Part shown: positions 9,691 to 18,671 of the stretch, piece by piece
Layout of the letters: each line of letters begins with the position of its first letter
Position numbering within the stretch: position 1 is the stretch's first letter
Assembly (NCBI GenBank): GCA_020446945.1
Contig: JAGRDS010000001.1
Coordinates: forward strand, 376,807 to 440,806
DNA: 64,000 bases
Source: Parvularculaceae bacterium
Lineage (GTDB): Bacteria > Pseudomonadota > Alphaproteobacteria > Caulobacterales > Parvularculaceae
Reading direction: 5' to 3'
Translations under genes and position numbers: made by a program
The notes under the pieces: generated by a model
The model's database searches: none
What the model was told of the DNA's origin: nothing
Seen by the model: only the letters and a program-made list of their open reading frames with translations

Positions 9691-11971
9691 GCGCGGCCGC
9701 AAGCGCCGCGTCAATCTCCTCCAGCAAGCGATCCGCGGCTGCGCGATCAAACGTCATCGGCGGGCGAATTTTCAAAACATTCTCCTCGGGCCCTTCCGTA
9801 CCAAGCAAAATGTGTCTGTCTCGCAGTCGGTTCTTTACAAAGCGCGCCGCGTCCGTTGCGGCGGCGCGGGTGTCGCGGTCGGTCACAAGATCGACGCCGA
9901 GGAAAAAACCGAACCCGCGGATGTCGCCGATCAGCGGCTGTCGCGCTTGCATCCTTTCTAATTCGTCGATCAGGTATTCGCCGACGATGCGCGCATTTTC
10001 CTGAAGGCCTTCGTCGTCAAGCGCGTCGAGTACGGCGAGGCCGGCGGCGCAGGACGCGCTTGATCCGCCGAAAGTTGAGAAAAATTCCGGCCCGTCAGCG
10101 AAAGCCGCGGCGATTTCTTCGGTCATTGCAACGGCCGCGAGCGGGAAACCGTTACCGATAGGTTTTCCGAGTACAAGGATATCGGGCGCAACGCCTTGTT
10201 GTTCAAAGCCGAAAAACCATCGGCCAAGCCGGCCGAGTCCTGTCTGCACGTCATCGGCGATCGCGACCCCGCCGGCCTCGCGGATCGCTTTATAAGCAGC
10301 CTCAAGGTAGCCGTCCGGCAGAACGATCTGTCCGCCGACGCTCGGCAAGGATTCCGATATGAAGCCGGCGGCGCCGCGTCCGCAATCGAGCGCCCTTTCG
10401 ATTGTCCGGCGCGCATCGTTTATATAGCCCGACGCCGCGTCGGCGCCGCGGCGCGAACCGCGGAAAACGTCCGGCTGCGGGGTTACGTGCACCCAGTCGG
10501 CCTTCCGGTCGCGGCTTTTCGGATGGCTGAATTTATATGGGCTGATATCCATCGCACCGGTCGTGTTGCCGTGATAGCAATGCTCCATCACGATCATGTC
10601 TCTGGCGCCGGTGAATGCGCGCGCGAGGCGCAAGGCTAGTTCATTCGCCTCGCTCGCCGAATTGAGAAATATAATTTTCGAGAGGTTGGGCGGCGTTTTC
10701 GCCAGCATGCGCTCGGCGTAGTCGACGTGAATATCCTGCAAATATCGGGTGTTTGTCGCTATCCTACCCATCTGCCCGGCGACAGCCTCAACAACGCGCG
10801 GATGGGCGTGTCCGACATGGGGCACGTTATTGTAAACGTCGAGATATTGAGCTCCGGCGTCATCGTAGACGAAATGACGCTCGCCGCGCACAAGGCGCAA
10901 CGGCGTTTCGTAGAACAGCGACTGGTTTGACGGCGAAATCCGCCGTCTTCGGATCAGGACGCTTTTTGCGGTTCGCGCCGCGGCGCCCCTCGCGCCGCGA
11001 AACGCATCGCCTATGTCATCGAGCCCCATTTCACCGATATAATCGAGCAAAGCCATGGCCGGGCGGGCGCTGATTTGCAGATACTTGTTGTCCGGGTTCT
11101 GCGCTTTTTGAATTGCGGCGTTGGTGATGGACACAGCAAGCCGGGTTTCGATCAGCGCAGGCAAAAGCGAAATCTCTCCTTGAGTTAAATGTGCGATTCC
11201 GTCATAGGCGCCCGCGAGCGCCGCGCCGCGCGCAAGAGCGTCGCCCGGTCCCATCATCGCGTAGGCGACGGCGATCGCGAGCTCGCAAATTCTCGGCGCT
11301 GCGATCATGTCGCCGAAATCGATAACGCCCGTCGCCGCTCCTGCGCGCCGGTCGACAAATATGTTCATCGGATTGGCGTCATTATAAATCGCCTGTTTTG
11401 GCAGGCGCGAAAGCTGCGGCGCAATTTCAGCTTCAAAACGCGCGGCGATTTTTCCTACGCGATTTCGAACCGCTTCATCCGTAAGCGAATGAAGCGAATT
11501 CGCGATCCAGCCTGCCTCCGTCAGATTCCATTTAAGAGGGCGCTTAAGCTCGGGGTGATCGAAATCGTCAAGCGCCCGGTCCATTCGGCCGAGCAATGCG
11601 CCGATCGACGCGGCGAGGCGCGGTGAAACGCAGGGAACGCTTTCAAGGACATCGCCGGGCATCCAGGTGATCAGCCACGCGATGCGCATCCCGTTTCCGG
11701 TGGTTTCGATGCGTGTTATCGCCTCGCCTTTCAGCGTTCTGACAATGGCGGGAACGTGCGCGCCGAACCCTCTTTCACGAAGGTGATCGAGCGCCCTCGT
11801 CTGCATTTCGATGAAAGAACGCTCGCATTCAGCGCGCATCACCTTGAGGACATAGCGCGTCCCGTCATCGCCTGTCGCGGCGAAATTGAGATCGTATTCG
11901 CCTGGAAGCGGCGATAATGCAGCGTCTAGCCCAAATTCCGATTTAAGCACCCGCCGCGCTTTTTCAATCAT
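9683..11971 (-). CDS. Phosphotransferase-class III aminotransferase fusion
   Basis: Start placed at 11971 (GGAG about 7 nt upstream); the frame runs open to 12139 but that extension is the antisense of a tRNA gene. 762 residues. Residues about 1-330 form an APH/homoserine-kinase-like fold, with catalytic loop YNDANPMN and metal motif VIDFGD. Residues about 340-762 form a class III PLP aminotransferase with [26 protein letters not shown] and the PLP Lys in [10 protein letters not shown]. Related fusions act on amino-alcohol or phosphoamine compounds, but the substrate here is unknown. Compared with the larger fusions of this family the middle peptidase-like domain is missing, and the usual HND of the kinase loop is YND. 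Confidence 0.8.
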   Translation of the reverse strand: MIEKARRVLKSEFGLDAALSPLPGEYDLNFAATGDDGTRYVLKVMRAECERSFIEMQTRALDHLRERGFGAHVPAIVRTLKGEAITRIETTGNGMRIAWLITWMPGDVLESVPCVSPRLAASIGALLGRMDRALDDFDHPELKRPLKWNLTEAGWIANSLHSLTDEAVRNRVGKIAARFEAEIAPQLSRLPKQAIYNDANPMNIFVDRRAGAATGVIDFGDMIAAPRICELAIAVAYAMMGPGDALARGAALAGAYDGIAHLTQGEISLLPALIETRLAVSITNAAIQKAQNPDNKYLQISARPAMALLDYIGEMGLDDIGDAFRGARGAAARTAKSVLIRRRRISPSNQSLFYETPLRLVRGERHFVYDDAGAQYLDVYNNVPHVGHAHPRVVEAVAGQMGRIATNTRYLQDIHVDYAERMLAKTPPNLSKIIFLNSASEANELALRLARAFTGARDMIVMEHCYHGNTTGAMDISPYKFSHPKSRDRKADWVHVTPQPDVFRGSRRGADAASGYINDARRTIERALDCGRGAAGFISESLPSVGGQIVLPDGYLEAAYKAIREAGGVAIADDVQTGLGRLGRWFFGFEQQGVAPDILVLGKPIGNGFPLAAVAMTEEIAAAFADGPEFFSTFGGSSASCAAGLAVLDALDDEGLQENARIVGEYLIDELERMQARQPLIGDIRGFGFFLGVDLVTDRDTRAAATDAARFVKNRLRDRHILLGTEGPEENVLKIRPPMTFDRAAADRLLEEIDAALAAAPI

Positions 11972-12060
11972 ATGCAGGCTCCGTCGCGCCGCCCAAAGCG
12001 TATGTCGCTTAACATTATGCGCCTTTAGCGGCGATATCGGCCCGATTGTCGAAGGAAAAA

Positions 12061-12135
12061 TGGAGCGGGCGAGGCGATTCGAACGCCCGACCCCAACCTT
12101 GGCAAGGTTGTGCTCTACCCCTGAGCTACGCCCGC
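12061..12135 (-). tRNA. tRNA-Gly(GCC)
   Basis: Read on the minus strand the 75 nt fold into a full cloverleaf. Acceptor stem GCGGGCG pairs with CGCCCGC. A D-arm GCTC..GAGC and an anticodon arm with loop TTGCCAA (anticodon GCC) follow, then a T-arm with GTTCGAATC. The terminal CCA is encoded. It lies 90 bp upstream of the aminotransferase fusion in the same direction. Confidence 0.97.
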
Positions 12136-12259
12136 TCACTGGCGTGCCGCTGGGGGTGCCCCGGCGGCGGGGAACGCTATATGCACGAGGGACCGCCTAT
12201 TGGCAAGAAGGCCCGAACCGCAAGAGCGGGGCGAGCGCCGGGCGGCGAGAGAGCCATTA

Positions 12260-12781
12260 ATGACCAAGACCAGAGCCGACCTGTTCGCAGTTTTCGACGC
12301 CATCGGCGTCGCGCACCGGACTGTCGAGCATCCGCCGATTTTTACTGTGGACGAAGGGCGCGACTACAAGGCGTCGATGCCGGGCGGACATTCGAAAAAC
12401 CTGTTCCTGAAAGATAAAAAGGGGCGACTTTTCCTCCTCGTCGCCCATTGCGATACGAAGGTCGACATCGTCGCTTACGGGCGCGCGGCCGGCGCCAGGG
12501 GGCGCCTTTCTTTCGGGAATCCCGAATTGATGACGGCGACGCTTGGCGTCATCCCGGGGGCGGTGACGCCTTTTGCGCTCGTTAACGAGACCTCGAAAAC
12601 GATTGAACAGGTGGCGGTCGATGCGGCTTTGATGGATTGGGAGGCCGTCTGGTTCCATCCGCTCGAAAACACGGCTTCGACCGCGATCGCGCCCGGCGAT
12701 CTGCTCAAATTCATCCGAGCTTGCGGCATCGAACCGAAAATCGTCGATCTTGCGGCTCCCGACGGGCCGGCGGATGGGTGA
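12260..12781 (+). CDS. proX: Prolyl-tRNA deacylase (YbaK/ProX editing family)
   Basis: 173 residues from ATG 12260, preceded by GGCGAGAGAG; a longer open frame from 12200 lacks support. The whole protein is the YbaK/ProRS-INS editing fold: HRTVEHPPIFTVDEG at the N-terminus, the catalytic-site Lys in GGHSKNLFLKDKKGR, then a conserved GxxPGxVTPF (GVIPGAVTPFAL) and the terminal FHPLEN segment. Such free-standing proteins clear Ala from mischarged tRNA-Pro. In many alphaproteobacteria it sits before the ybbN-LON-Trm112 run, as here. Confidence 0.88.
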   Translation: MTKTRADLFAVFDAIGVAHRTVEHPPIFTVDEGRDYKASMPGGHSKNLFLKDKKGRLFLLVAHCDTKVDIVAYGRAAGARGRLSFGNPELMTATLGVIPGAVTPFALVNETSKTIEQVAVDAALMDWEAVWFHPLENTASTAIAPGDLLKFIRACGIEPKIVDLAAPDGPADG

Positions 12782-12850
12782 AATTTCGTCTGGGGCGTTG
12801 CCTTCCGCGCTGCGTGACCTCATTTAGAGGGCGCGAAAGGGCGGATACAT

Positions 12851-13780
12851 ATGGAAATCACGGTCGGCGGCCCAAAATCGGGAACGAGCGATCTCATCAA
12901 GGATGCGACGGTCGAGACCTTCGAGCATGACGTGCTGGACGCCTCGATGACGCGGCCGGTCATTGTCGACTTCTGGGCTGACTGGTGCGGGCCGTGCCGG
13001 CAACTGACCCCCGCGCTTGAAAAGGCGGTTGTCGCCGCCAAAGGCGCCGTGTCGATGGTCAAGATCGACATCGACAAGAACCAGATGCTGGCCTCGCAGA
13101 TGCGCATTCAATCGGTGCCGACCGTATTCGCCTTTTTTCAAGGGCGCCCGGTCGACGGTTTTCAGGGCGCCGTGCCCGACAGCCAGATCAAGGCGTTTGT
13201 CGATCGACTTTCGAGCGCGACGGGCGCAGGCGCTGACGCCGCGCCCGATTTCGCAGCCGCGCTTGAGACCGCCGAAGAAGCGCTGACATCAGGAGACGTC
13301 GCGGGCGCGGCGCAGATTTTCGCCGGCATCGCGCAAGCCTCGGAAGAGGCGGGAGAGGACATTTTCGTGCGCGCGCTCGCCGGGCTCGCCAAATGTCGCA
13401 TCGCGACCGGCGATAACGACGGCGCGCGCGAAGTCCTCGCGTTGGCGCCGGAGGCGAAAAAGAACGACGCCGCGCTCGCTTCGGTGCGCGCGCAGCTTGA
13501 GATTCTCGGAAAGGCGGCGGGCGATATCGAACTGCTTAAACGGCGGGCGGCGGGCGAGCCGGATAATTTTGAGTTGCGCATTGAACTGGCCGACGCTTTC
13601 GCCGCGCAGGGCGACATGACAGCGGCGGTCGATGAATTGCTTGCGGTTTTCGCGGCGGATCGCGACTGGAATGAACAGGTTGCGCGCAAGAAACTCCTTA
13701 CGATTTTCGAAGCGCTGGGACCGACGCACCCCGACACGGTGAACGGTCGCCGGCGCCTTTCCTCGCTCATGTTCTCATGA
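12851..13780 (+). CDS. Thioredoxin-domain TPR co-chaperone (YbbN/CnoX-like)
   Basis: 309 residues. An N-terminal thioredoxin fold (about 18-125) carries WADWCGPCR with C46 and C49 and the cis-Pro segment QSVPTVFAF. The C-terminal half (about 140-305) is made of Ala-rich TPR-like helices. This is the YbbN/CnoX architecture, linked to protection of oxidatively damaged proteins and transfer to chaperonins. Unlike E. coli YbbN, which lost the redox pair, both Cys are kept, so disulfide exchange is possible. The stop overlaps the start of the LON-domain gene (ATGA). Confidence 0.88.
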   Translation: MEITVGGPKSGTSDLIKDATVETFEHDVLDASMTRPVIVDFWADWCGPCRQLTPALEKAVVAAKGAVSMVKIDIDKNQMLASQMRIQSVPTVFAFFQGRPVDGFQGAVPDSQIKAFVDRLSSATGAGADAAPDFAAALETAEEALTSGDVAGAAQIFAGIAQASEEAGEDIFVRALAGLAKCRIATGDNDGAREVLALAPEAKKNDAALASVRAQLEILGKAAGDIELLKRRAAGEPDNFELRIELADAFAAQGDMTAAVDELLAVFAADRDWNEQVARKKLLTIFEALGPTHPDTVNGRRRLSSLMFS

Positions 13781-14448
13781 CCGAAGAATTCGGCGCACAT
13801 AGAAAAGTCCTCCGCGTTCATGGGCGCGAACAGCCTTCACCCATCCCGATATTTCCCCTTCCCGGCGCGATCGTGCTGCCGCACGGCCAATTGCCTCTCA
13901 ATATTTTCGAGCCGCGTTATCTCAGAATGATCGACGATGCGCTCGCCGGCGGGCGCACAATCGGTATGATCCAGCCGCGTGAGGAATCGCCCGGCGGCGC
14001 GCCGCTTTACGCAGTCGGCTGCGCCGGACGAATAACCTCATTTCTTGAAACCGGCGATGGACGATATCTCATTACGCTCACCGGCATGCTGCGGTTTCGA
14101 ATAGCCCGCGAATTGGAAACCGAGACGCCTTATCGTCAGGCTGAAGTCGATTATTCCGGATACGTCGCCGATGCCGACCTCGACGAAACGGCGCACATGG
14201 TCGATCGCGAACAGCTTTTCGATGCGATGCGCGACTATCTCGAAACGGAAAATCTGAGTACGGATTGGGATGAGGCGGCCGAAGCGCCGACTGACGCGCT
14301 CGTCAACTCGCTCGCCATGGGCTGTCCTTTTGCGCCTAACGAGAAACAGGCGCTGCTCGAAGCGCCGACTGTCGCCGATCGCGCAGAATGCCTTGTCACG
14401 CTTATGAGTATGGGCGGCGATATTTCGGACGGGCAGATTGTGCAGTAA
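13777..14448 (+). CDS. LON substrate-binding (N-terminal) domain protein
   Basis: 223 residues comprising only the N-terminal substrate-binding domain of Lon: [30 protein letters not shown] at the start (a hallmark), then GCAGRITSF and a helical C-terminal part. No AAA or protease domain follows, so it is not a protease by itself. Such proteins are usually encoded after the YbbN-type thioredoxin, as here, with a 4-bp overlap. A role in protein quality control is inferred from that pairing. Confidence 0.88.
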   Translation: MTEEFGAHRKVLRVHGREQPSPIPIFPLPGAIVLPHGQLPLNIFEPRYLRMIDDALAGGRTIGMIQPREESPGGAPLYAVGCAGRITSFLETGDGRYLITLTGMLRFRIARELETETPYRQAEVDYSGYVADADLDETAHMVDREQLFDAMRDYLETENLSTDWDEAAEAPTDALVNSLAMGCPFAPNEKQALLEAPTVADRAECLVTLMSMGGDISDGQIVQ

Positions 14449-14471
14449 GCTGGCGGAGAAGGAATGCGGCC

Positions 14472-14690
14472 ATGACCGATGTTCAGACGCAAATAAAAGA
14501 TGTCGATCCAAAGCTCCTGGAAATTCTCGTATGCCCCGCGTCGAAGGATCGCCTTATCTACCGGCGCGAGGCCGGCGAGCTTGTCAGCCCGAAGGCGCGC
14601 CTGGCATATCCGGTCCGCGACGGCATTCCGATCATGCTGGTCGAAGAGGCCAGGGAGCTGAGCGACGAGGAAATCGCCGCAATCCGGTAG
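14472..14690 (+). CDS. Trm112-family small protein
   Basis: 72 residues from ATG 14472 with GGAGAAGGA upstream. It shows the Trm112/YcaR zinc-ribbon-like fold: [14 protein letters not shown], a basic middle [27 protein letters not shown] given here in its conserved parts ([16 protein letters not shown]). Trm112 in eukaryotes activates methyltransferases; the bacterial partner is not established. It closes the ybbN-LON-Trm112 operon. Confidence 0.85.
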   Translation: MTDVQTQIKDVDPKLLEILVCPASKDRLIYRREAGELVSPKARLAYPVRDGIPIMLVEEARELSDEEIAAIR

Positions 14691-14820
14691 GCTGTCGCAT
14701 GAAAGTGAGCCGCTGGTCGCGACCGCCTTATTTGGGACGCCGTCGCGCCGCCTTACCGCCCGGCGCCGCAATCAATCTCGGCTTGGATCGTTGGCGATCC
14801 GCCGCAGAAGAGGACATGGT

Positions 14821-15534
14821 ATGTTGAACGCTTTGGTATCGACGCTTGCTTTCGCGCTCGCCGCCGCGCCCCAGGCCGGTTCGGATCTGCAAACCGCGGA
14901 GGCCTCTTCTTCCGGGACGCAATCGGACAAGAGCGTACAGACGGCGGCGCCTGCTCCTGAAACATCGGCGAACAAACCGGTCGTTTTCGCAGACAAGACC
15001 GACGAAGCCGTCGCAGATGATGTTATCTCTTATCTTGAGGGGCTGACGACATTGTCCGGCGATTTCGTGCAAACGGCGCCGAACGGGTCTGTCGCTTCAG
15101 GCGACTTCTTTCTTCGCCGTCCCGGCCAGGTCCGATTTGATTATGACGATCCCTCCCCGATTACTATCGTCGCGACCGGCGGTCTCGTTTATGTCGAAAA
15201 CGCGGACCTTGAAACGACCGATTCCTATCCGCTTAAGAAGACGCCGCTCAGGTTCCTGCTGAACAAAAAAATCGATCTCGGCGACGCGGTCCTGAAATCC
15301 GTGGTGCGCGGCGCGGACGCGCTGGCGGTCACTTTCGCGTCAGAAGACGAGGAAGCAGAGGGTGAGATTACGCTCGTCCTGGCCGCGCCGAAGCTTTCAA
15401 TCGCGGAATGGGCGATCCGCGATCCCAATGGCGGATTGACGGTCGTTTCGTTGCAGGGCGTCGTAGCAGGACAAAAACTGGAAAACAGGATGTTCCGTGC
15501 GCCCGACGCTGGCGGCGCCTTCATTAATAATTAG
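14821..15534 (+). CDS. lolA: Outer-membrane lipoprotein carrier LolA-like protein
   Basis: 237 residues from ATG 14821 (GAGG upstream). A short signal sequence (LVSTLAFALAAAPQAG) is followed by a low-complexity Ser/Ala linker to about residue 58. The LolA fold follows: LEGLTTLSGDFVQTAPNG, SGDFFLRRPGQVRFDYD and a C-terminal FRAPD. LolA ferries lipoproteins through the periplasm from LolCDE to the outer membrane. In alphaproteobacteria lolA commonly lies between ftsK and xth; here ftsK is about 37 kb away and xth lies four features downstream. Confidence 0.88.
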   Translation: MLNALVSTLAFALAAAPQAGSDLQTAEASSSGTQSDKSVQTAAPAPETSANKPVVFADKTDEAVADDVISYLEGLTTLSGDFVQTAPNGSVASGDFFLRRPGQVRFDYDDPSPITIVATGGLVYVENADLETTDSYPLKKTPLRFLLNKKIDLGDAVLKSVVRGADALAVTFASEDEEAEGEITLVLAAPKLSIAEWAIRDPNGGLTVVSLQGVVAGQKLENRMFRAPDAGGAFINN

Positions 15535-15551
15535 AGAGCCCTTCCTCGACC

Positions 15552-15583
15552 GCTTGTAACCGAATCACAGGCAAGCTTTTTTT
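15552..15583 (+). terminator. Weak intrinsic terminator after lolA
   Basis: GCTTG (15552-15556) pairs with CAAGC (15572-15576) around a 15-nt loop and is followed directly by seven T residues (15577-15583). The stem is short, so efficiency is doubtful, but position and T-run fit the end of the lolA transcript. Confidence 0.45.
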
Positions 15584-15595
15584 CGCCCGGCCCTA

Positions 15596-15625
15596 TTGAA
15601 AAGTTCGCCGGTGAGGCGTTAAAGT
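15596..15625 (+). promoter_or_regulatory. Sigma-70-type promoter for the 15.6-kb RNA
   Basis: TTGAAA (15596-15601), an 18-nt spacer and TAAAGT (15620-15625). Transcription would begin near 15632, just before a block of paired RNA that ends in a strong terminator and contains no convincing open frame. Confidence 0.5.
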
Positions 15626-15631
15626 AACACT

Positions 15632-15774
15632 GCGTGGGCGACACTCGTGCGGACCGGCGTTGCCCCCCCGCTAGCAGGTCCGTTCGTTGCTACACGTCGC
15701 CGGAACATCCCCTCCCGGCGTAGGCGCAACAGCGCAGCTTGGCGCCCGGTCCCAAAAGGATCGGGCGCTTTTTT
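15632..15774 (+). ncRNA. Predicted structured small RNA (about 143 nt)
   Basis: Bounded by a promoter and an intrinsic terminator in a 293-bp gap. Visible pairing: an end-closing helix CTGCG (15630-15634) with CGCAG (15733-15737); a long arm with GGCGAC (15637-15642) to GTCGCC (15696-15701) and CGGACC (15650-15655) to GGTCCG (15677-15682); and a competing hairpin CGCCGG/CCGGCG (15698-15720). The SRP GGAA tetraloop motif is absent. It might be a divergent 6S RNA or another regulatory RNA, or a leader for the 15828 gene. The class is not recognised. Confidence 0.5.
15742..15774 (+). terminator. Strong intrinsic terminator
   Basis: GCGCCCGGTCC (15742-15752) pairs with GGATCGGGCGC (15758-15768) over 11 positions including one G-T pair, with a 5-nt loop, followed by six T residues. 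It ends the predicted small RNA and would insulate the downstream hypothetical gene. Confidence 0.8.
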
Positions 15775-15827
15775 CCGCCGAAATAGATTAAAAGGGCGCA
15801 TCAAAGGCGCTGATTGGAGGCCGGCGG

Positions 15828-16424
15828 ATGGACGAACGCGAGATTGAAGCTCTTGAACGCGAATTGCCGGCGCTTGCGCGGCTTCGGCGCTTTTCCGCCG
15901 CGCTTTCGCGCATTCCCTGGTTCGCCAATCTCGGCGAGCCGCTCACCCCCGGCGCGCGCGCGACGGCGCTCGCCTATTCGCAGGGGCTCGGGTTTCCGGA
16001 CGCGGAGCTCGCCATCCTGGTTGACTGGGACGATGCGGCCGCAGCGGCGGAAAATATCGACTGGAACAGCCCCGCCTGGGAAGCTGAAGAATTAATGCGC
16101 GCCGACCTTACGGGCGCGGCGCTGGAATTTCTTTCTGAAGACGCTTTGCAGATTGCGATGACGATGATCGCCGACCGCGTATCGGAGCCGGCGCGCGAAG
16201 CGATGGAGCAGGCGAGTTTCATCTGGGACGTTGAAGACGATGCGCAAAAGCAGCTTGCAGTCGGTGCAGCCGTTCAGGCGGCGCATCTTGCATCTCTCGT
16301 TCTCGTGGCCGCCGCCGATCCTGATTTCGACGCGGATGATCATCCGTTCACGGCTAAATTCCGATTGTTTGAATTCGGCCGCTGGCCGGTCGGCGTCATC
16401 GGTTCGTCCTTCAACATCTTCTAG
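15828..16424 (+). CDS. Hypothetical protein, acidic and helical
   Basis: 198 residues, start ATG 15828 with GGAGG about 10 nt upstream. No family recognised. The sequence is Ala- and acidic-rich and predicted helical, with a long segment from ALQIAMTMIADRVSEP to AAHLASLVLVAAADPD and a W-rich stretch near residue 80 (DWNSPAW). No signal peptide and no membrane span. It lies between the small RNA and a convergent exporter gene; its stop is 4 nt from that gene's stop. Confidence 0.6.
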   Translation: MDEREIEALERELPALARLRRFSAALSRIPWFANLGEPLTPGARATALAYSQGLGFPDAELAILVDWDDAAAAAENIDWNSPAWEAEELMRADLTGAALEFLSEDALQIAMTMIADRVSEPAREAMEQASFIWDVEDDAQKQLAVGAAVQAAHLASLVLVAAADPDFDADDHPFTAKFRLFEFGRWPVGVIGSSFNIF

Positions 16425-16428
16425 ATCG

Positions 16429-17193
16429 TCAGACCAGATCCAGAATTGAAGAAACCACCAGATAGCAGCCCAAAAAGGAAATAGCCGCCGTAAATCCGGT
16501 GCGAAACGTTTTTTCCGGCATGATGCGAAGAAGGCGCGTACCGGCGATGGCGCCAAAAAAACCGGCGATCAGCATCGCCGCTATTAAGGTCGCCCATTGC
16601 GCGTACGCAAATCCGATAATACCAAAGGCCGCCGCTTTGATGGCGTGCTGACCGGTCATTGCGGCTGCATGGGTCGCGACCGTTTTCAACCTGTCGAGTG
16701 CGGCGACGCGCAGCATCGATGCGGCGATCGGGCCTGTCGCGCCGACAAACATGGACAGAACGGCGCTCGCCGCGCCGGTGGCGAAATAAGTTTTGACGCC
16801 GGGCGCGAAACCCTTCGGCTTCGGCCCGAAGACAGTGAGCAAAACGAATACGCCGATCACTCCTTGCAGCAGCGCGCCGGGAATTTCGACAAATAACCGC
16901 GCGCCTATCGCGGAGCCGAGCGCCGAACCGGCGACAAACCAAAGGGCGATAGACCATGCGACATGCCTGAACTGAATGATCAGGCGGCTCGCATTCGACC
17001 CGAGTTGTGCGACGGCGTGAACCGGGATGGCCGCAGCCGGCGGCGCTGCGGCACCCAGTATTGCAAGGAGCGCAAGGCCGCCGCCAAGGCCGAACGCGGC
17101 GGTAAGGGCCGAGGTGAAAAAGCTCGACAATACAATAATCGCGGCTGTCGTCGCCGAAACTCCGTCAGGCAGCCATGATGCTTCAATCGCCAT
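16429..17193 (-). CDS. TauE/SafE-family membrane transporter
   Basis: 254 residues from ATG 17193; the frame also allows 17241 (270 residues). About eight hydrophobic spans are visible, beginning FTSALTAAFGLGGGLALLAILG, the first TauE/SafE signature with its GLGGG-type turn, and the repeat-like second half FVGATGPIAASMLRV and TRLLRIMPEKTFRTGF. Members are proposed to export sulfite, sulfoacetate or other organic sulfur anions. Substrate unknown here. Divergent from xth with 86 bp between. Confidence 0.82.
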   Translation of the reverse strand: MAIEASWLPDGVSATTAAIIVLSSFFTSALTAAFGLGGGLALLAILGAAAPPAAAIPVHAVAQLGSNASRLIIQFRHVAWSIALWFVAGSALGSAIGARLFVEIPGALLQGVIGVFVLLTVFGPKPKGFAPGVKTYFATGAASAVLSMFVGATGPIAASMLRVAALDRLKTVATHAAAMTGQHAIKAAAFGIIGFAYAQWATLIAAMLIAGFFGAIAGTRLLRIMPEKTFRTGFTAAISFLGCYLVVSSILDLV

Positions 17194-17279
17194 ATCGCGC
17201 TCGCCGAAAGGAGAAATGGTCGGTTGCGCGCGCCGCGTCAATCGCTATGGTCGCCGGCCCGCCTCAATCGAACCCGAAA

Positions 17280-18080
17280 ATGAAAATCGCAACCTGGAAT
17301 ATTAACTCCGTTCGCCTTCGCATCGGCCTCGTCCTTGAGTTTCTCAAAGAGGAGAAGCCGGACGTATTATGTCTGCAGGAAATCAAATGCGCCAACGATC
17401 AGTTCCCCGCCAAGGCGCTCAGGGCGGCCGGATATTCGCACATGGCTGTATCAGGCCAGCCGGGTTATCACGGCGTTGCGATCGTATCGAGACTTCCGTT
17501 GACGGAAGAAAAATCCGAGACCTATTGCGGAAAGGATGATTGCAGACACATCGCGGCGACCTTGCCCGACGGGACAAGGCTCCACAATTTCTATATTCCG
17601 GCGGGCGGGGATATTCCCGACACGGAAAAAAATGAGAAATTCGCGCACAAGCTTGAGTTTCTTGAAGGCCTGGCGAAAAGGTTCGACAGCCGCCCCCGCC
17701 GCAAGGAGATTCTCGTCGGCGATCTCAATGTCGCGCCATGCGAACATGACGTTTGGTCGCATAAGCAGCTCCTGAATGTCGTCTCGCATACGCCCGTCGA
17801 GGTCGGTCTGCTGAATGCAGCGATAAAGGCCGGCCGCTGGATCGATGTCGCGCGCAAGGTGATTCCGGAATCGGAAAAAATCTATACTTGGTGGTCCTAC
17901 CGCGCAAAGGACTGGCGCGCGTCAAATCGGGGTCGCCGGCTTGATCATATCTGGGTGACGCCGGCGCTTGAAAAAGCCGCGCTTTCGCGCGGTCGCAAGG
18001 CGTTTACAATCCGGGATGATTGTCGCGGCTGGGAGCGGCCGTCCGACCACGCGCCGGTGATTTTGGCGCTCGATCTTTGA
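17280..18080 (+). CDS. xth: Exodeoxyribonuclease III (AP endonuclease)
   Basis: 266 residues from ATG 17280, the start that gives the conserved N-terminus MKIATWNINSVRLR. Active-site elements of the exonuclease III/APE1 fold are present: N7, E34 in LCLQEIKC, the Asp/Asn pair in GDLNVAP, and the C-terminal SDHAPV. It cuts DNA at abasic sites and degrades 3' ends during base-excision repair. A longer open frame from 17175 overlaps the divergent exporter and is rejected. Confidence 0.95.
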   Translation: MKIATWNINSVRLRIGLVLEFLKEEKPDVLCLQEIKCANDQFPAKALRAAGYSHMAVSGQPGYHGVAIVSRLPLTEEKSETYCGKDDCRHIAATLPDGTRLHNFYIPAGGDIPDTEKNEKFAHKLEFLEGLAKRFDSRPRRKEILVGDLNVAPCEHDVWSHKQLLNVVSHTPVEVGLLNAAIKAGRWIDVARKVIPESEKIYTWWSYRAKDWRASNRGRRLDHIWVTPALEKAALSRGRKAFTIRDDCRGWERPSDHAPVILALDL

Positions 18081-18128
18081 CGGCTGATCCGGACGCGCAG
18101 TTTGCGCGGCGGAAAAGGGAGCATCGCA

Positions 18129-18617
18129 ATGCGCGGCTATTTCGGCGTCGGATCTGAACGAATCTCGAAACAGATGAATCTGGGCGCTGTAATGCGAACG
18201 GCGCACGCTTTCGGCGCAAGCTTTGTTTTTACGCTCGGATCCCGATTGAAAGCGCGTGAGGCCGCACTTTCCGATACGTCCAAAAGCGCCGGGCACGTGC
18301 CGCTCTATGAATGGGCCGGCGTCGACGAAATGGCGATGCCGAAGGGTTGCATCCTGGTCGGCGTCGAACTGGACGAGCGCGCCGTGGAATTGCCGAGATT
18401 TCCCCACCCTTTAAATGCGGCTTACCTGCTCGGCCCTGAAAAGGGCGATTTGTCAGATGCGGCGAAGGCGCGCTGCACGCATCTCGTGAAAATTCCGACG
18501 AAGTTTTGCGTCAATCTGTCGGTCGCTGCGGCGATCGTCATGTATGACCGGATGCTGGCGCTTGGCGGTCATGAACGCCGTCTCTCCGCCGCCGGCTTGC
18601 GCAGCCGTGCAAATTGA
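18129..18617 (+). CDS. SpoU/TrmH-family RNA 2'-O-methyltransferase
   Basis: 162 residues from ATG 18129 (AAAGGGA upstream). It is a minimal SPOUT knot protein. Motif 1 NLGAVMRTAHAFGA, motif 2 YLLGPEKGDLS and motif 3 IPTKFCVNLSVAAAIVMYDR match the SAM-binding trefoil. Motif 3 departs from the usual IPMxGxxxSLNVS at the Gly position (IPTKF). It most likely methylates a ribose in tRNA or rRNA; the target is unknown. No N-terminal RNA-binding domain is present. Confidence 0.85.
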   Translation: MRGYFGVGSERISKQMNLGAVMRTAHAFGASFVFTLGSRLKAREAALSDTSKSAGHVPLYEWAGVDEMAMPKGCILVGVELDERAVELPRFPHPLNAAYLLGPEKGDLSDAAKARCTHLVKIPTKFCVNLSVAAAIVMYDRMLALGGHERRLSAAGLRSRAN

Positions 18618-18643
18618 AAAAGGCCGCCCCGAAAGGCGGCCTT
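18617..18643 (-). terminator. Intrinsic terminator of the MarR-type gene
   Basis: AAGGCCGCC (18620-18628) and GGCGGCCTT (18635-18643) form a 9-bp stem with a 6-nt loop. Read on the minus strand the stem is followed by a T5 run, which fits termination of the leftward regulator gene. In the plus direction only two T follow, so it ends the SpoU gene less well. Confidence 0.7.
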
Positions 18644-18671
18644 GTAAAGGCGTAAAACCGAACGGCGGATA

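Noticed and set aside
11972-12139. Extension of the aminotransferase-fusion frame upstream of 11971
   Set aside because: It runs through the tRNA-Gly gene on the same strand and has no ribosome-binding site; the ATG at 11971 has GGAG upstream and gives the family N-terminus.
14699-14827. 42-codon frame starting ATG 14699 and overlapping the lolA start
   Set aside because: No recognisable sequence, Arg/Pro-rich as chance frames are in this GC-rich DNA, and no good ribosome-binding site.
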